Assembly: GCA_007922225.1 (NCBI GenBank)
Contig: ML679966.1
Coordinates: 39,771,943-39,835,942 of the forward strand
Reading direction: 5' to 3'
From: Emydura subglobosa
Taxonomy: Eukaryota > Chordata > Testudines > Chelidae
Length of the DNA: 64,000 nt
Shown: in pieces, positions 35,871 to 48,387 of the stretch
How positions within the stretch are numbered: position 1 is the stretch's first letter
Layout of the letters: each line of letters starts with the position of its first letter
Made by a program: the position numbers and the translations under genes
Notes under the pieces: generated by a model
The model's database searches: none
What the model saw: the letters and a program-made list of their open reading frames with translations, nothing else
What the model was told of the DNA's origin: nothing

Positions 35871-36146
35871 ATTATTTTTGCCTTTTCATATGGAAAAAAG
35901 AGGGTGACAAGAGCTGGAATTTAGAAGGTGAGAATCTGAGTATAAGGTAGTACGGTTTTGGAACATCTATCTCTCCTTGGGCATATAAAACGATCTATAT
36001 TTAATAGCTAAACAATTTACAGCATGTGTATGTATGTCTACAGCACTGTGTCTGTAGAGATATTGATATGCGTATTTTTGCATTGTTTGTTATGTACATA
36101 GTAGCTCTATTCCTGAATTAGAAGATAAAATTGGCTTGTTTTGCAG

Positions 36147-36218
36147 CTACAGGAGATATTCAGAAAGAAAAATGAGAAGAGAGAAAAAAAAGGAGATGAA
36201 GAGAAACGTGTAATGCTG
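36147..36218 (+). CDS. MICU3: MICU3 internal exon (72 nt), charged linker after EF-hand 1
   Basis: Twenty-four codons, phase 0 at both ends, acceptor tttgcag and donor gtaagt. It reads LQEIFRKKNEKREKKGDEEK followed by RVML. The lysine/glutamate-rich helix and linker match MICU3 as I recall it. An eight-A run (36184-36191) looks like a frameshift at first, but counting codons shows the frame holds: GAA AAA AAA, then GGA. Because both ends are in phase 0, skipping this exon would preserve the frame. Confidence 0.96.
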
Positions 36219-37593
36219 GTAAGTATAATTAGAATAGTTGTAGGTTTGTGGTTCTTGGGGGGGTTTTTTAATGTAGATCAAAAGTGTGGTATATTTATTA
36301 CTAAATAAATATTCTTCTTAATTGTTACTAATCACTTTTGAAATTTCTGTGCAACACCAGGTACCATGTCAACTCACATAACTCCTAACAATATAAGGGG
36401 TCAATTTGACTCTGCATGTTTATTGAGGGGAGGGGAATATGGTAATTTTGGACCTACAATTGAAAGGTGAACTACAAAGTTCCTGAAAAATTAAATATTT
36501 TTAAAATCCCCAAAGAGAGAAAATATATGTAGCTGTTATTTTAAAAAGCAGTTACAGTAGCATTTTATTTTTTAATCCATAATTTACTCTGAATCTAAGA
36601 ATTCTGAGTAGACTTCCTAATGTAGTCTTCTACTACAATGAGAGTGAATTATCTCTGTACCATCTTAAATGTAAGTTGAAAGACCCTGTTCATGCTGAAC
36701 TTCGGTTTTCTCTCCCTCATAACTTTCTCAGAAATGTTCATGTGGACTTACTGTTTTCGTACGTAGTTTTAGCCCAAATACCTTTGACGCATTTGAAGAA
36801 ATGTGATTCATAAATTAAAACATAAGCAAACTAAGATTTTGTACTCAGACTGAAATCTTCGTATTGAAGCACTTTATTTTCACTGTTCTTGTGAATGAGG
36901 TTTATTGAAAGATCACTGAATATGGCTCTCCAGAGAGATCTACAGTTAAGCATGTGTATATATATATATGTATGTCTGAAAACCTTCAGTCTGTCAGAGT
37001 TAAAAATGCCACAAAAATTAAGTACTGTGCATGGTGAATACATTTTTTCAATTGATAATTTTATTTATGAAACATATTTCTTAAAACATATTAAATGAAC
37101 TTGTTCTTAATGAAGACTACAGGTCAAATCTTGGTGTTTACTTTTATGTATGTGAAAGACCAAAGAGTAGTGTAAAAATTACGGTTTGGCTGCATTGGGT
37201 GGGGCGGCAACAGCAGCAGGGGTTTACATCCCTGTAATCTCGGTGATAGGTGGAAATGGGTGGATTCATGCAAATCGATTGGGCCAAAACCCCACATTTT
37301 AGGTAGTGCTTGGACATATCTGTTTCTTCTCCCTATGACTACCATTAGCCTGCCCATTTGGGGCTATAGATTCTAGCCCTCAGCTCAACAACTATTTTGT
37401 GTACAGCAGAATCCTTTTATTTATTTATTTGAATTTTAAAAGCATAACATATAAGCATACTTACCTGGGACTGTCTGTGTGCTCTGTTCCCAGAACTTGG
37501 TCCCCAAACCATGAGAAGCTTGAGCTTTAGGAGCTAGCACATTTTGAACAATCCAGAAAAGAATATTTGTTTCCTCTAAGGGACGCAATATTT

Positions 37594-37730
37594 TCTTGTT
37601 CGAGTAGTGTCCTTATAGGTGCTCCACTGTAGGTGTATCTGCAGCCTTGCGCCGCTGATGGGAAAACTTTGGTAGCAGTCCATCCCATCCACGCATGCGC
37701 TGCGTCCTGCCTGCCACAAGGCCAGCCAAC
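37594..37730 (+). repeat. Left inverted terminal repeat of the DIRS-like element
   Basis: It starts tcttgttcgagtagtgtcct and continues through ggtgctccactgtaggtgta and ggtagcagtccatcccatcc. The same sequence appears inverted at 43376-43262 (with ggtggagcaccgata and ggactgttaccaaagt). Its outer 40 bases also appear inverted at 43062-43100. Inverted rather than direct terminal repeats are diagnostic for DIRS-type elements. Confidence 0.85.
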
Positions 37731-38239
37731 GTGCACGGGCATTCCCTTCTCAGTTCCTTCTCAACCACCCCTGGTTAGAGACTGAGCTCAGAACTTTCCA
37801 TTCAGGGTCGTTAATTCCCTTTAGTTTTGTTAATTTTAGCTTGCCTGGAAACTTTTTTTCCTTTATCTCATTTGTTTTTTGTTGGTCATGTGAAAAAGAA
37901 AGAAAGAGAAAGAAAGAGAGCAAGCTTGTCACCTGCCAAAACTTTGGTGAAGGAGAACCCTAGCTCTCCAGGCTTCAAAAAGTGTCTCAGTTGCAAGGAA
38001 TTTATCTATCTGACAGGTATCAACAGTGCGTTTGCTGCTTGGGAGAAAAGGTGTGCTTGGTGTCAGCAACTAAAACGCAGGTTCAGGAAAGACAGAGAGT
38101 TGTGGCTCAGACTCCTGCTCATGGAATCGGCCCTTCAACCCCTGAAGTCCCAGTGAGAACTCTCACCACAGACTTCTACTTTGAAGGCAGGTGATCCCAA
38201 AGAGACGAGCCACTCATTTAAGGCTGCAAAGAAAAGGTC

Positions 38240-40016
38240 TGTGAGTCCCCGCTGTGAGCCCTGATCGATCCGGAAATGATCTCCAGCTCCATCAATATCA
38301 TCAGTACCAACAGCGCTGAAGTGGCCTAACCCTGGTAGCCAGGGCATGCACAGTAATGATCCGACAGAGCAAGTCAGTCTGCCCAAAGACGCGATGGACA
38401 CGGGCAAATAAGTACCGGTACCGCAGGGGCAAGAAAGACATAGCCTTCCCCAGGGTGAATCTTCTATGTCAGCATGGACATCAGCATCAGCACTGACCCT
38501 GGTGTGCCTGGCACTAATGAACCATACAGCCAAGTCCTCATCTCCGACTCCATCGCTGCAAGCCTCTTGTTACCAGTGTTTACAACTGGTACCAATGCTA
38601 TCCACTCCACTGGATTTCCGGTGCACAACAGATCTCTCGGTGTCCAATGCACCAGCCTCGCTCCTACTGAATTCTCCCAGAGCACTGTACTCACCTATAT
38701 CTCCCTGCCCCACACTGCCTTTCTCATCGTCGGAGTCGTAAAGTGAGCGAAAGAAATTGGGTTCCTACCGCTCTTCTTATCCACCATATAGGACCCAGTA
38801 TCACTATGGGTACCAGGCATATCGTCCATGCAACCCTCAGCTTCCATAGTTTGGTCATCTGTGGTACCAGCCACCTATCCTCAGTGGCCGTATTGGGACT
38901 CTTGACATGCTCAGGGCAGCAAGCCTCCCAGGCCCCTGACATGGCATACCAGCAGGCAAGGAGGCATCTTCCTTCAACTGCAGCTTTAAAGGCTTTGGAA
39001 CCCCCTGAACAGCCAGGCGAGGACGTTGGGGCAGAGACAGCGGAGGAAGACACTGCTCAAGCTCATTTCTTGTCCTCACCAGACGGGGGGATGATATCCC
39101 CTCCACCATCCATGACTGATGATTTTAAATCATTCCAGGATCTAGCTCAGAGGGTGGCAGAAGCCCTGCAAATACAGTTGTAGAAAGTGACTGAGCCTTA
39201 CCACAAATTGATTGGCAGAGGTAGAAGGGTGTAATATGTCTGAGTTGCCCTCCTGGTTAATGAGGCACTCCTGGACCCTGCCGAAGTCATATGGCAGACC
39301 CCCGCGTCTGTCCCGCCAACATGTAAGTGGGTGGACAAAAAGTATTATGTACCAGTAAAGGACACAGAATTTCTATTTTCATCATTGTGGATGTGGTTAA
39401 TTCCAATTGGTGGCCAGCGTCAATCTAAATCCAATCCATATGACTGAGACGAGAAACGTCTGGACCTGTCTGGCAGGAAGGCATATTCACCAGACACCCT
39501 CCAGTTCCATGTAACAAATTACCAGGCCTTGCTGGCAAAACACAACTACCAGAATTATACAAAACTCGGTCCCTTAATTGAACAGCTCCCATAAAGACTA
39601 TGAAGACTCCCATAAAGACAAATTCAAGGCCATAATCAACAAGAATCAGTTGGTGGTTAAAACATCTCTTCAGTCCTCATTAGATGCGGCCTGGCGGCAT
39701 GTTCAATTTCCATGGCCATTATTATGAGATGGGCTTCACGGCTGCATTTGTCTGGTTCCCTAAAGAGATCCAAACCATGGTGGAGGACCTTCCATTTGAA
39801 GGGATGAAGTTATTCACTGAGAAGACTGACATGTCTCTTCACATATTGAAGAATTCGCAGGCAACTCTTCAATCCCTAGGGATATACACACCAGCCTACA
39901 AGAGAAAATACAGCCCTGAGCCACCGTTTAAGCATCGGTCATCACAATACGCATCTCAGTACTCATCACAAAGAGCTTACGAACAGCAGAGGAAGAAAAC
40001 AAGATTCCCTAGGTGA
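38240..40016 (+). pseudogene. DIRS-like gag/ORF1 relic
   Basis: Several in-frame blocks broken by stops. 38743-39183 ends in an acidic, proline/serine-rich stretch (GGMISPPPSMTDDFKSFQDL, then AQRVAEAL). A block at about 39440-39590 reads KRLDL-like and YSPDTLQFHVTNYQALLA. 39684-40016 ends in a basic tail (KRKYSPEPPFKHRSS, then QRKKTRFPR). Position upstream of a DIRS RT, an acidic middle and a basic tail fit the gag-like ORF1 of vertebrate DIRS elements. Both strands are open in places here, but the other frames carry no recognisable motif. Confidence 0.65.
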
Positions 40017-40184
40017 AAGCTATCAGGACCCCAACCGACTACATCTCAGCCCTCCACCTCAAAGCATCAATTTTGATGGGGTGGTCAAGATGCTGGTAGA
40101 ACGCTCTCCTTGCAACCTCATGTTGGAAGAACTCACCTGGCCTTTCGGAAACCGCCTTACACCGTTCCACAGCACCAGAGATTG

Positions 40185-40239
40185 GATAACCTCTGACAAG
40201 TGGGTACTTGGATGTGATAACCTCTGACAAGTGGGTACT
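40185..40239 (+). repeat. 31-bp tandem duplication inside DIRS pol
   Basis: gataacctctgacaagtggg plus tact occurs at 40185 and again at 40216, a 31-bp period with 24 identical bases in the second copy. A period not divisible by three shifts the reading frame just upstream of the RT. Confidence 0.85.
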
Positions 40240-40299
40240 GGAGACTGTCCAGAATGGATATGCCCTCCATTTCTCCTCCATCTCCCCTCCCAAATACCC

Positions 40300-41200
40300 T
40301 TTCTGATCCCTCTTCAGGGACCCTTCTCATGAGAGTCTACTACGTCAGGGGGTAAAGCATCTCCTCAGCATAAAAGCTATAGAGCCTGTGCCTGTACATC
40401 TCCGAGGCAAAGGCTTCTACTCTCACTATTTCCTGATACCAAAGAAAAAGGGAGCTTAGAGACCCATATAGGACTCAACAGATATGTCAAAGCTCAGAAA
40501 TTCAAGATGGTCATCCTATCAACAATCATTCCAGCATTAGAGGAAGGAGATTGGTTCTCAGCCCTCGACCTTCAAGATGCATATGTCCACATTTCCATCA
40601 GACCAAGTCACAGGTGTTACCTCAGACTTACGCTGGGCCAGGACCACTACCAGTACAGAGTACTCTTTTTCGGCCTCTCATTGGCCTCCAGGGTATTCTC
40701 CCAGGTCCTTTCAGTAGTGGCGACCCACTTACACTCTCAAGGCATCATGATTTATCCTTACCTGAACGATTGCCTTCTCAGGGCATGGTACTTTGCAGAG
40801 ACTCAACGAGTCATTCAGACCACACAGGACCTGTTTCTGAATCTGGGCCTACGGATCAACTAGCAAAAATTGACGTTAACACTGGTACAGAGACTAGAAT
40901 TCATAGGAGCTGACCTCGACTCCACTCAGGCAAAAGCCCTCCTACCTTGTCACAGATTTCTCAGTCTCTCCTCATAGAGACAATACAATCCAGCCCACAT
41001 ATTTCAGCCAAACATTGTCTCCAGCTTCCGGGGCACATCGCCGTAGGCACATCACTTATTGCTTATTCCAGATTACACCTGAGATGCCTCCAAGCATGGG
41101 TTCAGTTCAGTTTACAGGCCGAACAGAGACAATATAAACAAACTTTTATCGATGCCCACCAGGGTCAATAATCCTTGGACTGGTAGAAGGACCTGGCAAA
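40300..41200 (+). pseudogene. DIRS-like reverse transcriptase (RNase H region follows)
   Basis: The open block 40507-40863 carries RT motif A as FSALDLQDAYVHISI (40555-40599) and a downstream RYLRL-like CYLRLTLG, FGLSLASRVFSQV. The YxDD-type box reads YPYLNDCLLRAW (40753-40788). The first catalytic aspartate of the box is replaced by asparagine (codon 40765-40767), so the enzyme would be inactive even if the frame were open. A stop follows at 40861. Later fragments (41170-41580, containing FTGWGVHLSG- and MVPDSLSRKF-like strings) fit the RNase H part. The LDLQDAY...FGL pattern is typical of DIRS, not of Gypsy or LINE RTs. Confidence 0.85.
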
Positions 41201-42149
41201 CGTCCATTCAATCTTCCCCATCTCTACTTCTGACCACCAATGCATCCTTCACAGGATGGGGTGTGCATCTCAGTGGTCGCACAACACAGGGCAGATAGTC
41301 CCCAACAGAAACATGCTTTCACATCAACCTGCTTGAGCTCAGAGTGGTCAGAAATGAATGTGCTTACTTCCTTCTACTGATCAGACATGCACACAAGGGT
41401 CATGACAGACAACATGGCCTGCATGTATTACATAAACCAACAGGGAGGTGCCAGGTCTCATTCCCTGTGCGTAGAAGCACTAAAACTATGGAACTAATGC
41501 ATCTCCCACAACGACCTAATATCAGCATCCTACCTACCAGGAATACACAATATGGTGCCTGACAGTCTCAGCCGCAAATTCCCACAAGACCATGAATGGG
41601 AGATAGAGTCGGTAATACTACACAAACGTATTCCAACAATGGGGAATACTGATAATAGACCTATTCTGTACTTACCAGAACAAGAAATGTCCATGGTATT
41701 GCTCCAGACTTGGGATCGGACAACGCTCCATGGGAGATGCTCTCCTCTTTCCTTGGGGCAAGGGTCTGTCTTATGCCTTTCCCCCATTTCCTTTATTACT
41801 GAAATTCCTGTTGAAAATAAGAGAGAAAGTAAATATCCTACTGATTGCTCCTACCTGGCCCAGACAGCTTACCTGTCACAGCTGGCATTATGTCCACTGA
41901 TGACTCTCATGATCACTCCTGACCTCCTGTCACAGAACAAGAGATGCACTCTCCATCCCAGTTTGCGGATTCTGCGACTCAAAGCCTGGCTCCTTCATGG
42001 TTCCAGCACATAGAGACATCTTGCTCTGAGAAGATACAGAAGGTACTGTTGCACAGTAGAAAGGGAACTACTTCTACCTTCAAAAATAGAAGAGGTTCCA
42101 GATCTGGTGCCAGTCCAAGCACATCTCCCCTACTCCAGCCACCCTACGG

Positions 42150-42965
42150 CTTGTCCTAGACTACCTGTTGGCTTTAAAGAAATCAGGACTCTGTTTTAGT
42201 TCGCTGAAGGTTCATCTGGCAGCAATTGCAACTTCCATCAGCAAGTAGAAGAATATTCAATTTTCTTCCACCCAACTACAAAGAGGTTTCTTAAAGGCAT
42301 AGTAAACTCTTCCCACAACTCAGGCTCCCCACTCCAATGGGATCTCAACCTAATGTTGAAGGGACAGATTAGACCTCCATTTGAATCCGTGGCCACTTGT
42401 TCACTAACTCACTTTTCCATGAAGATGGCATTCCTCATCACCATCACCTCTGCCAGAAGGATAGGGCAGATAGAGGCTTTGATGGTGCATCCCTCTTGTA
42501 CTGGGTTATTCTTGGAAAAGGTCATACTTAGACCACATCCAAATTCATTCCCAAGGTGACTTCTACATTTGAATCAGCTTATTCAGCTTCCAGTCTTCCC
42601 AAACTTCATGAGGATAATAGGGAAGCCATCCTCCATACACTCAACATGAGAAGAGACTTGGCCTTCTATTTGGACAGGACAAGGGCATTCAGGAAATCCC
42701 CGAGATTTTGCCTATCCATTGCAAATAGGTCAAAAGGCATGGTGATCTCAGCTCAGCAACTCTCTAAGTGGGTCTCCAGCTGTATTAAGCTCTGTTACCA
42801 ATTGCATAAGGTAGCTCTCCCATCTTCATTACATATGCATTTGACAAGGTTGCTCTTCTCGTCCATTGCTTTCTCCAAGGGTATCCTTATATTAGAAATC
42901 TGAAGAGCAGCTATCTGGGCATCTGTGCATACCTTTACAGAACACTACACCATCCTGGGGGATTC
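42150..42965 (+). pseudogene. DIRS-like tyrosine recombinase
   Basis: Downstream of RT and RNase H, where DIRS elements carry a tyrosine recombinase instead of a DDE integrase. Readable parts: ITSARRIGQIEALMV (about 42439-42483), with the first catalytic arginine; YLDRTRAFRKSPRF (42670 on); HLTRLLFSSIAFSKG (42838 on), with the H-x-x-R pair; and AAIWASVHTFTEHY (to 42947), with the candidate nucleophilic tyrosine. The R-H-R-Y set is thus discernible, but stops (for example at 42901) and a frame change near 42559 separate the parts. Confidence 0.8.
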
Positions 42966-43061
42966 TGCTACGGACACCAAATTCAGTGTCACAGTATTAT
43001 CATCTGTATCAGATTCAACTCCAAAGTCCCGGCCTCCAGTGGTGGGTACTGCTCAGGAGTA

Positions 43062-43145
43062 ACCTACAGTGGAGCACGCATAGGAACACTACTCGAAGAA
43101 GAGGAAGTTACTCACCTTGTGCATTAACGATGGTTCTTTGAGATG
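43062..43145. repeat. Internal complementary region of the DIRS-like element
   Basis: 43062-43100 is complementary to the left terminal repeat (cctacagtggagcacgcata, then ggaacactactcgaag). 43099-43145 is complementary to 43376-43422 (agaggaagttactcacctt, then aacgatggttctttgagatg). DIRS elements use such a region to join the two terminal repeats in a circular intermediate (family knowledge). Confidence 0.8.
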
Positions 43146-43261
43146 TGTGTCCCTATGAATGCTCCATAACCCATCCTCCTCTCCTCTACTTCAAAGTTCT
43201 AGTAGTTGACTCTGCAGTAGAGAAGAAACTGAAGAGAGAATATCCACACATGCTTGCTAGC

Positions 43262-43422
43262 TTTATGCTGGCAGGGAGCAGCACATGCACAGGCGGGATG
43301 GACTGTTACCAAAGTTCTATGATCAGCAATGTGGGGGTGCAGACACCTCTACGGTGGAGCACCGATAGGGATGCTCATCTCAAAGAACCATCGTTACTGC
43401 AGAAAGTGAGTAACTTCCTCTT
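43262..43422 (-). repeat. Right inverted terminal repeat of the DIRS-like element
   Basis: The inverse complement reads ggtgctccaccgtagaggtg, then tggtaacagtccatccc, then gcatgtgctgc. This matches the left repeat at 37619-37705 with scattered mismatches. The outermost part (43376-43422) pairs with the internal region at 43099-43145 in about 43 of 47 positions. Confidence 0.8.
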
Positions 43423-43827
43423 TACATTGGCAAAAAGTTTTAATTGCTCAGTTAATTTTGTTGACATGTTAGGCCAAGTCTCAGCAAAAAAAATTTCAGC
43501 CTAGAAGGAAAACTTTTGAGAATGATACAGAGACAAAATAGGGAGGTAGAGTAGCATATTTCTTTAACTTAAATTTATCATGGTTGTACTCAGCTCTATA
43601 CTTTTTTCTGTTTTAAGACTCTTAAAAACAATATTAAAAAAAAGAGAATCATTTACTCTCCACCTTTTTACAAAAAACATACCAACGTTTCTTGTAACAT
43701 TTTCTTGTAAAATATAAACATGATAAAGACTTGCCTGTCCTAACCTAGTCTATTGTTGTCTTTTTCTTTCTTTTCGGCTTTATTCTGAAATGTGGAACTT
43801 CACTTGACCATTTTTGCTGTATGTCAG

Positions 43828-43866
43828 CGCCTTCAACTCTATGGATATTATACTTCTACTAACAGT
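43828..43866 (+). CDS. MICU3: MICU3 microexon (39 nt), RLQLYGYYTSTNS
   Basis: Thirteen codons, phase 0 at both ends, acceptor tgtcag and donor gtatgt. The RLQLYGY start and TNS end match the human MICU3 segment (RLQLYGYHSPTNS from memory). It lies between the charged linker and the VLKT...SYWDTL exon. It is short and symmetric, so it can be skipped without disrupting the frame. It sits 405 bases downstream of the DIRS-like element. The acceptor is backed by a poor tract (tttttgctgtatgt), suggesting dependence on exon or intron enhancers (inference). Confidence 0.95.
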
Positions 43867-46800
43867 GTATGTACTTTAAATATTTTCTATGTATGTAGTT
43901 TTCACCAGTGAGATGGAATCATTTGTTGTAACAATTGGCTCTATCAAGTAAATGAATTTTGCTACTGTAGGGTCTTATTCAAGTCAAATGTATACTCTGT
44001 CTTCGTAGCCATAGAAGGGTGCACATGCTTGCTTATAGCCATAGAGAACAGGCTGGCCCATCCAGAGGACAGACTGATCCTTCTGCATAGGTTAAAAAAA
44101 GAGAAAAAGAACAGGTCTGTATTAGGGAGTTGTAGACCTACTCTGTGTGGGGTGGCAATTGCCTTGTAAATAAACTCCAACAACAATTAGTAATCAAAAT
44201 TTGCTCCCCTTTCCCGGGACATAACAGTAGAGCCTTCAGTAATAACTATATTCCTAGAGTTTGGTCAGTTTCCCAGCATCTCATCCTAACAGGGCCAGGG
44301 GGAAGAGAAGCTCTCAGCCATATTTTTTTCTTGTATTGTTTGTTCATAAAATAAAACAAAACTATTTGTAGGATGAGAACAGGGGCTGCTGGGTTAGAGG
44401 AATCCCCTAGCCCAGAGGAGAACAGGCTTTATTACACTTGATTACTGTTTGGGAGAGATGGAAGGAATTTTCAGATTGATTAACTCTGTCCTTTGACCTT
44501 AGCTGAATAACCTTTCAGAGCAGAGCAGACTTAGACTCCTTTAAAAGGTCTTCCCCTGGCTACCTCACATAAAAAAGCCAGGGAAGAACCCAACCTCAGT
44601 CTTCATGGTAGTATGTGGAGAACTTCATTCTTTTGAGCCAGATTACCATGGTAACTAGGCTGGTTGGAGTTTGCGGCTGTATTCCTAGAAAAGGGGCTAG
44701 GATTTGAGGTTATATATCCAGTTCAGTTTCTCATGACTTTTGTTACCTGTGCAGCATTAACAACAATAGAAAGTGGTAAGAACTTTTTTGTCCCTGAACT
44801 GAACACAGGTGGAGCCAATTTTACATAGTACTGTTTCTGATCATGCCTGAATTTTAACTCTGTCACTTTGTCTTTCATACAATTGTGCCCAGGTAAGGCA
44901 GCACAGATGTGTTAAATACATACCTGTTCAATAAGATGATGTAGTATTCTGATAGTAAGGGAAAAACTGTGCATTAGGGGCCTGATCGGAAGTCCACTGA
45001 AGCATTTCTATTTATTTAGAGGGCTTTGGATCATGCCCTGTTGCAGTGTGAAAGACTCAGTGCATCATATCTCTATATTTCCTTCCATTTATAGTTTAAT
45101 AAAACTTACCTTTAAACATTTCTAAATTTATAATAATTTTCTGACTCTGGTAAAAAGATATCTATTTTTGTACTCACAATTAAAAAAAGAAGTCAGCACA
45201 GTGGGGGGAGTTTTAACTGTTTTAAATAAAAGAAATGGGTGGTACTAAATGGTGAATTAAATCTGTTAGCATGCTATTGAACGTGGACCTGGAATGGGAA
45301 TAATTAAATTTTATATTTCTATCATTGAAAGAGCAAATCTGCAAGATTCTGAGCACCCTCAACTCCCATTGAAATCTGGGGCAATTGAGTCTACTCAGAA
45401 TCTCATAGTATGAGGCTCTAACGGCTACATCTTGCATTACATCTGTAAATGAGTCTGTAATTTGATTAGTTCTGTCTTTTCATATTACACATGATATTTG
45501 TCTGGAGCCATGCTTGTGCATGTCATGAATGTGTATTAAGACTAGTACAGCATGAGTTGAATGTGGGTATTGACTGGCTGAATGCAAACTTATTATTGAT
45601 GATTGTTATAAAGTAACATGTAGAAAAATAAAATGTGCATGCTTCAGAAATACTAACTTTATCAGTAATTAATCAGTTTTTGTCAGATAAATAAAGTACA
45701 TCACCAGTAAGACAAGTAATTCAATTAATAATTACATAATAGTAGGTGTTTATAAAAAAGGATGAGGCAGTCAAAATATATATAACTTCTTGAGGCAGTG
45801 ATTCATGTTAAAAATTATGATTTATTTGGCATGTATTGTCAATATTTCATGGTTTAAGAAATACTTGTCTAACTTTTTAGTTAATTTTTTTTAAAATTAT
45901 GACGTTTCATAGATTAAAAATATACATAACATGATATATCAACAGTTGGATCAAAATCAGTTTATTTCTATTTAGATAAAGTGCATTATAACATGATGTT
46001 AAATGTGAAATGAAAAGGTTAGGCATACTAACAGTATTCAATTTTTATCTTTTGTTCGGACTTTTTAATGAACTTTAAGTACAAAATAAATTATAATGCA
46101 TCTAACCTTATATCAATCAGAATAGTATACAGTTGTTACTTGCACCCTATTCAGAATTGTAGAAAATTAATTTTGGTTTGTGGAGGTCCAATATATTGTT
46201 TTTAATATTGGATGACTCTTATGGATATTTCTGGAGGCTTTCTGGAAGCTCCCCAAAATGAGATTTTCATACTTCAAACTTCATACTTTCTTCCAAAATT
46301 GTGTGCTAGACTATCTTCAGACTTGTGGTAAGACACTGCTAATTACAGACATTGTATGCTGTGGTAACAGTATCTTTATCTTTTAATATATGGTCCAAAT
46401 GAACAAAAGGGATAATGTTCTATTGCCTAAAAGTCTCTTGTCATATAATTTTTCTCATATAGTATATAAGTGTCATATTTAAGGAAGCTTACTTAAAATA
46501 GAAGTTCAAAAATATTTGACAATACTTAAGTTTCTAAAGACTCTCTGCTTTGAATTTTTTAGAAAGCACAAAATGAATATCTTGTTCATTTTTGTCTTAC
46601 ACTTGTTTATAAAATCCTTGTAATTTTCAGAGAAATTAAACAATATAGTGGTTGGCATCTCCACTAGTTTAAGTCTTTGTCCTCCAAGCCTCTACATGCA
46701 AAAGTAAAATACCTTTAATTACATGCTTAGAAATTAAGTATTTCTCTTCAGGCAAAAATATTGTGAACTACAATAACCAGAAATAGTTCACCCAACAGAT

Positions 46801-48387
46801 CTCTATGTATTTTTTTCTATATTCTTTTTCAGTAAGATGACTTGTTGGCTTGGCATCAAAACATTGTTACTTTTCTTTATTAAGAGAAAGTATATTTCAT
46901 AATATATGTCTGATTTTTTTATTGCTCTTCAGGCAAATAATAATTAAATGACAGCCCCATGAGTATTAAAGGGATTACACTGATAAGACACACTTAAATG
47001 ATGTCTTCAGTCATGTAACCATATTTTACTACTGGCTAGATTATTTACTTGGGAAGGTGAGCACTGTGAAAGCTGCATGTGTTAGCTGAGAAAATATTGT
47101 GCTAACAGAGTATTGGCAGTAATATTTCAAGAGATTTTTCCTAAAATATGTGTAAGGTCTCTTTCTAATATTTCAGTTGTCTACATTTTGTAATCTGTTA
47201 ATTTCCTCAGTTCATATGACATTGAATGTGTGGAAATTCAAAAATAAGCCTTGCAGAACACTCCTCACAACATCTATTTGACTTTATATATATGCTAAAA
47301 TGCTTCAAGGAATTCCATGGGATTCTGCAAAGTGTACCACAGGAGCACAGTATTCTGTAGTTTATGGCAGTGTAAGACCTTTAATAGCAACAATTTATTC
47401 TGACTTGAAAAAACAGAAGTAAGGATATTTTTCCCACTTGTAATTGGAAGACTGAATTCAATCCCAGTCTTTGTCTCTTCTGCCAGACTGAAAGGAGTTG
47501 GGAGCACTGAAGGTAGGGAATCAGGCCTAGAGTAATGGTGGGGAAGGATAAGGGAGAAACCACAATAGAGCATTCAACAGTTATAATGCTGACCAAGTTA
47601 GAAAACCCTTTACTGTCTCCAAGATCATCTCATCTAGTTCTCCTTGGCCAGAAAGATGGAAGCTGTCATCTTGGATCTCCTAGGGTGGTTGTAAAGTGGG
47701 GAAGGGGGGCAAAGTGTAAGAGGTGTAAGTGTCTCAGGCCTCCAAAATTGATGCAGAACACCTCTATGACAAAAAGGTAAGGCTTATAGTTCTTTCAAAT
47801 AGAGTAGATGGTAAATTTGATCAATGGACCCCCACAATCTGTTTTTTTGCTGTATAGCCTACAAATAGAACTTGGTTTCAGTGGACCTGATTCTGATATT
47901 CCTTAACACCACTAGAATGGATATTTTGTTGGAATTAATTTATTTATAAGTACTTAGATAGTACCATGTGTGTGTCATACTTTGATAAATAAGAAAACAG
48001 GCTCCCTAATCTATTTATGTATTAATATTTTGACAAAATGATGAAATTCTAATAATACAAGTATGCCAATACATTTTCACTTTACATATACCCCAGAATG
48101 TTTCTGTTTATATCAAGGCAGTGTCTCATGATCCCTCTTGTAAAGCCCCACATTATGACTAATAAGGAAATAGATATTGGTACCATTACCCCCTTTGAAA
48201 ATGCCGTGGGTTTACAAGGAGTGTGATGTGATACTTTTCTTTGTGCAGGAAAAAAAACTAAGGGTAACCTCATGCAGTTTTCTGCTTTTTGAAGATTAGT
48301 TAGAAAAGATTTTAAAATGTATAAGCTGTTTTTCTTTATGATTGTTCTTTGGTTTTCAAACAGTTGTGCTTCTTGAAACTTCTACAG
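43867..48387 (+). other. MICU3: MICU3 intron
   Basis: AT-rich. One palindromic MITE-like repeat at 44976-45042. 44000-44750 has moderately richer composition, but I recognise no family in it. 45050-48387 shows nothing recognisable. Confidence 0.8.
44976..45042. mobile_element. Palindromic MITE-like repeat
   Basis: ggggcctgatcggaagtcca at the left pairs imperfectly with gggctttggatcatgccctg at the right, around an AT-rich centre. It is related to 6715-6788. Confidence 0.55.

Larger units (their letters stand above)
22995..36146 (+). other. MICU3: MICU3 intron
   Basis: Longest intron in the window. In order: C-rich block (23520-23800), CR1 3' end (24600-24925), antisense CR1 (26408-29470) with nested elements, sense CR1 (29525-31013) inside a split MITE, PIF/Harbinger relic (32491-34000), A/G homopolymers (34443-34471) and an antisense CR1 3' end (35638-35870). 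25200-26400, 31100-32480 and 34500-35630 are AT-rich with nothing recognised. Confidence 0.85.
36219..43827 (+). other. MICU3: MICU3 intron
   Basis: Dominated by the DIRS-like element (37594-43422). 36219-37590 is AT-rich with a short TA tract near 36956-36970 and nothing else recognised. 43423-43827 shows no recognised feature. Confidence 0.85.

Noticed and set aside
36147..36218. Apparent frameshift at an eight-A run in a MICU3 exon
   Set aside because: Recounting from the exon start gives 24 complete codons with GAA AAA AAA GGA across the run. The frame is open and length is as expected.
43980..44760. Possible LTR or other repeat upstream of MICU3 exon 48388
   Set aside because: Composition is somewhat different, but no ends, motifs or second copy are visible.
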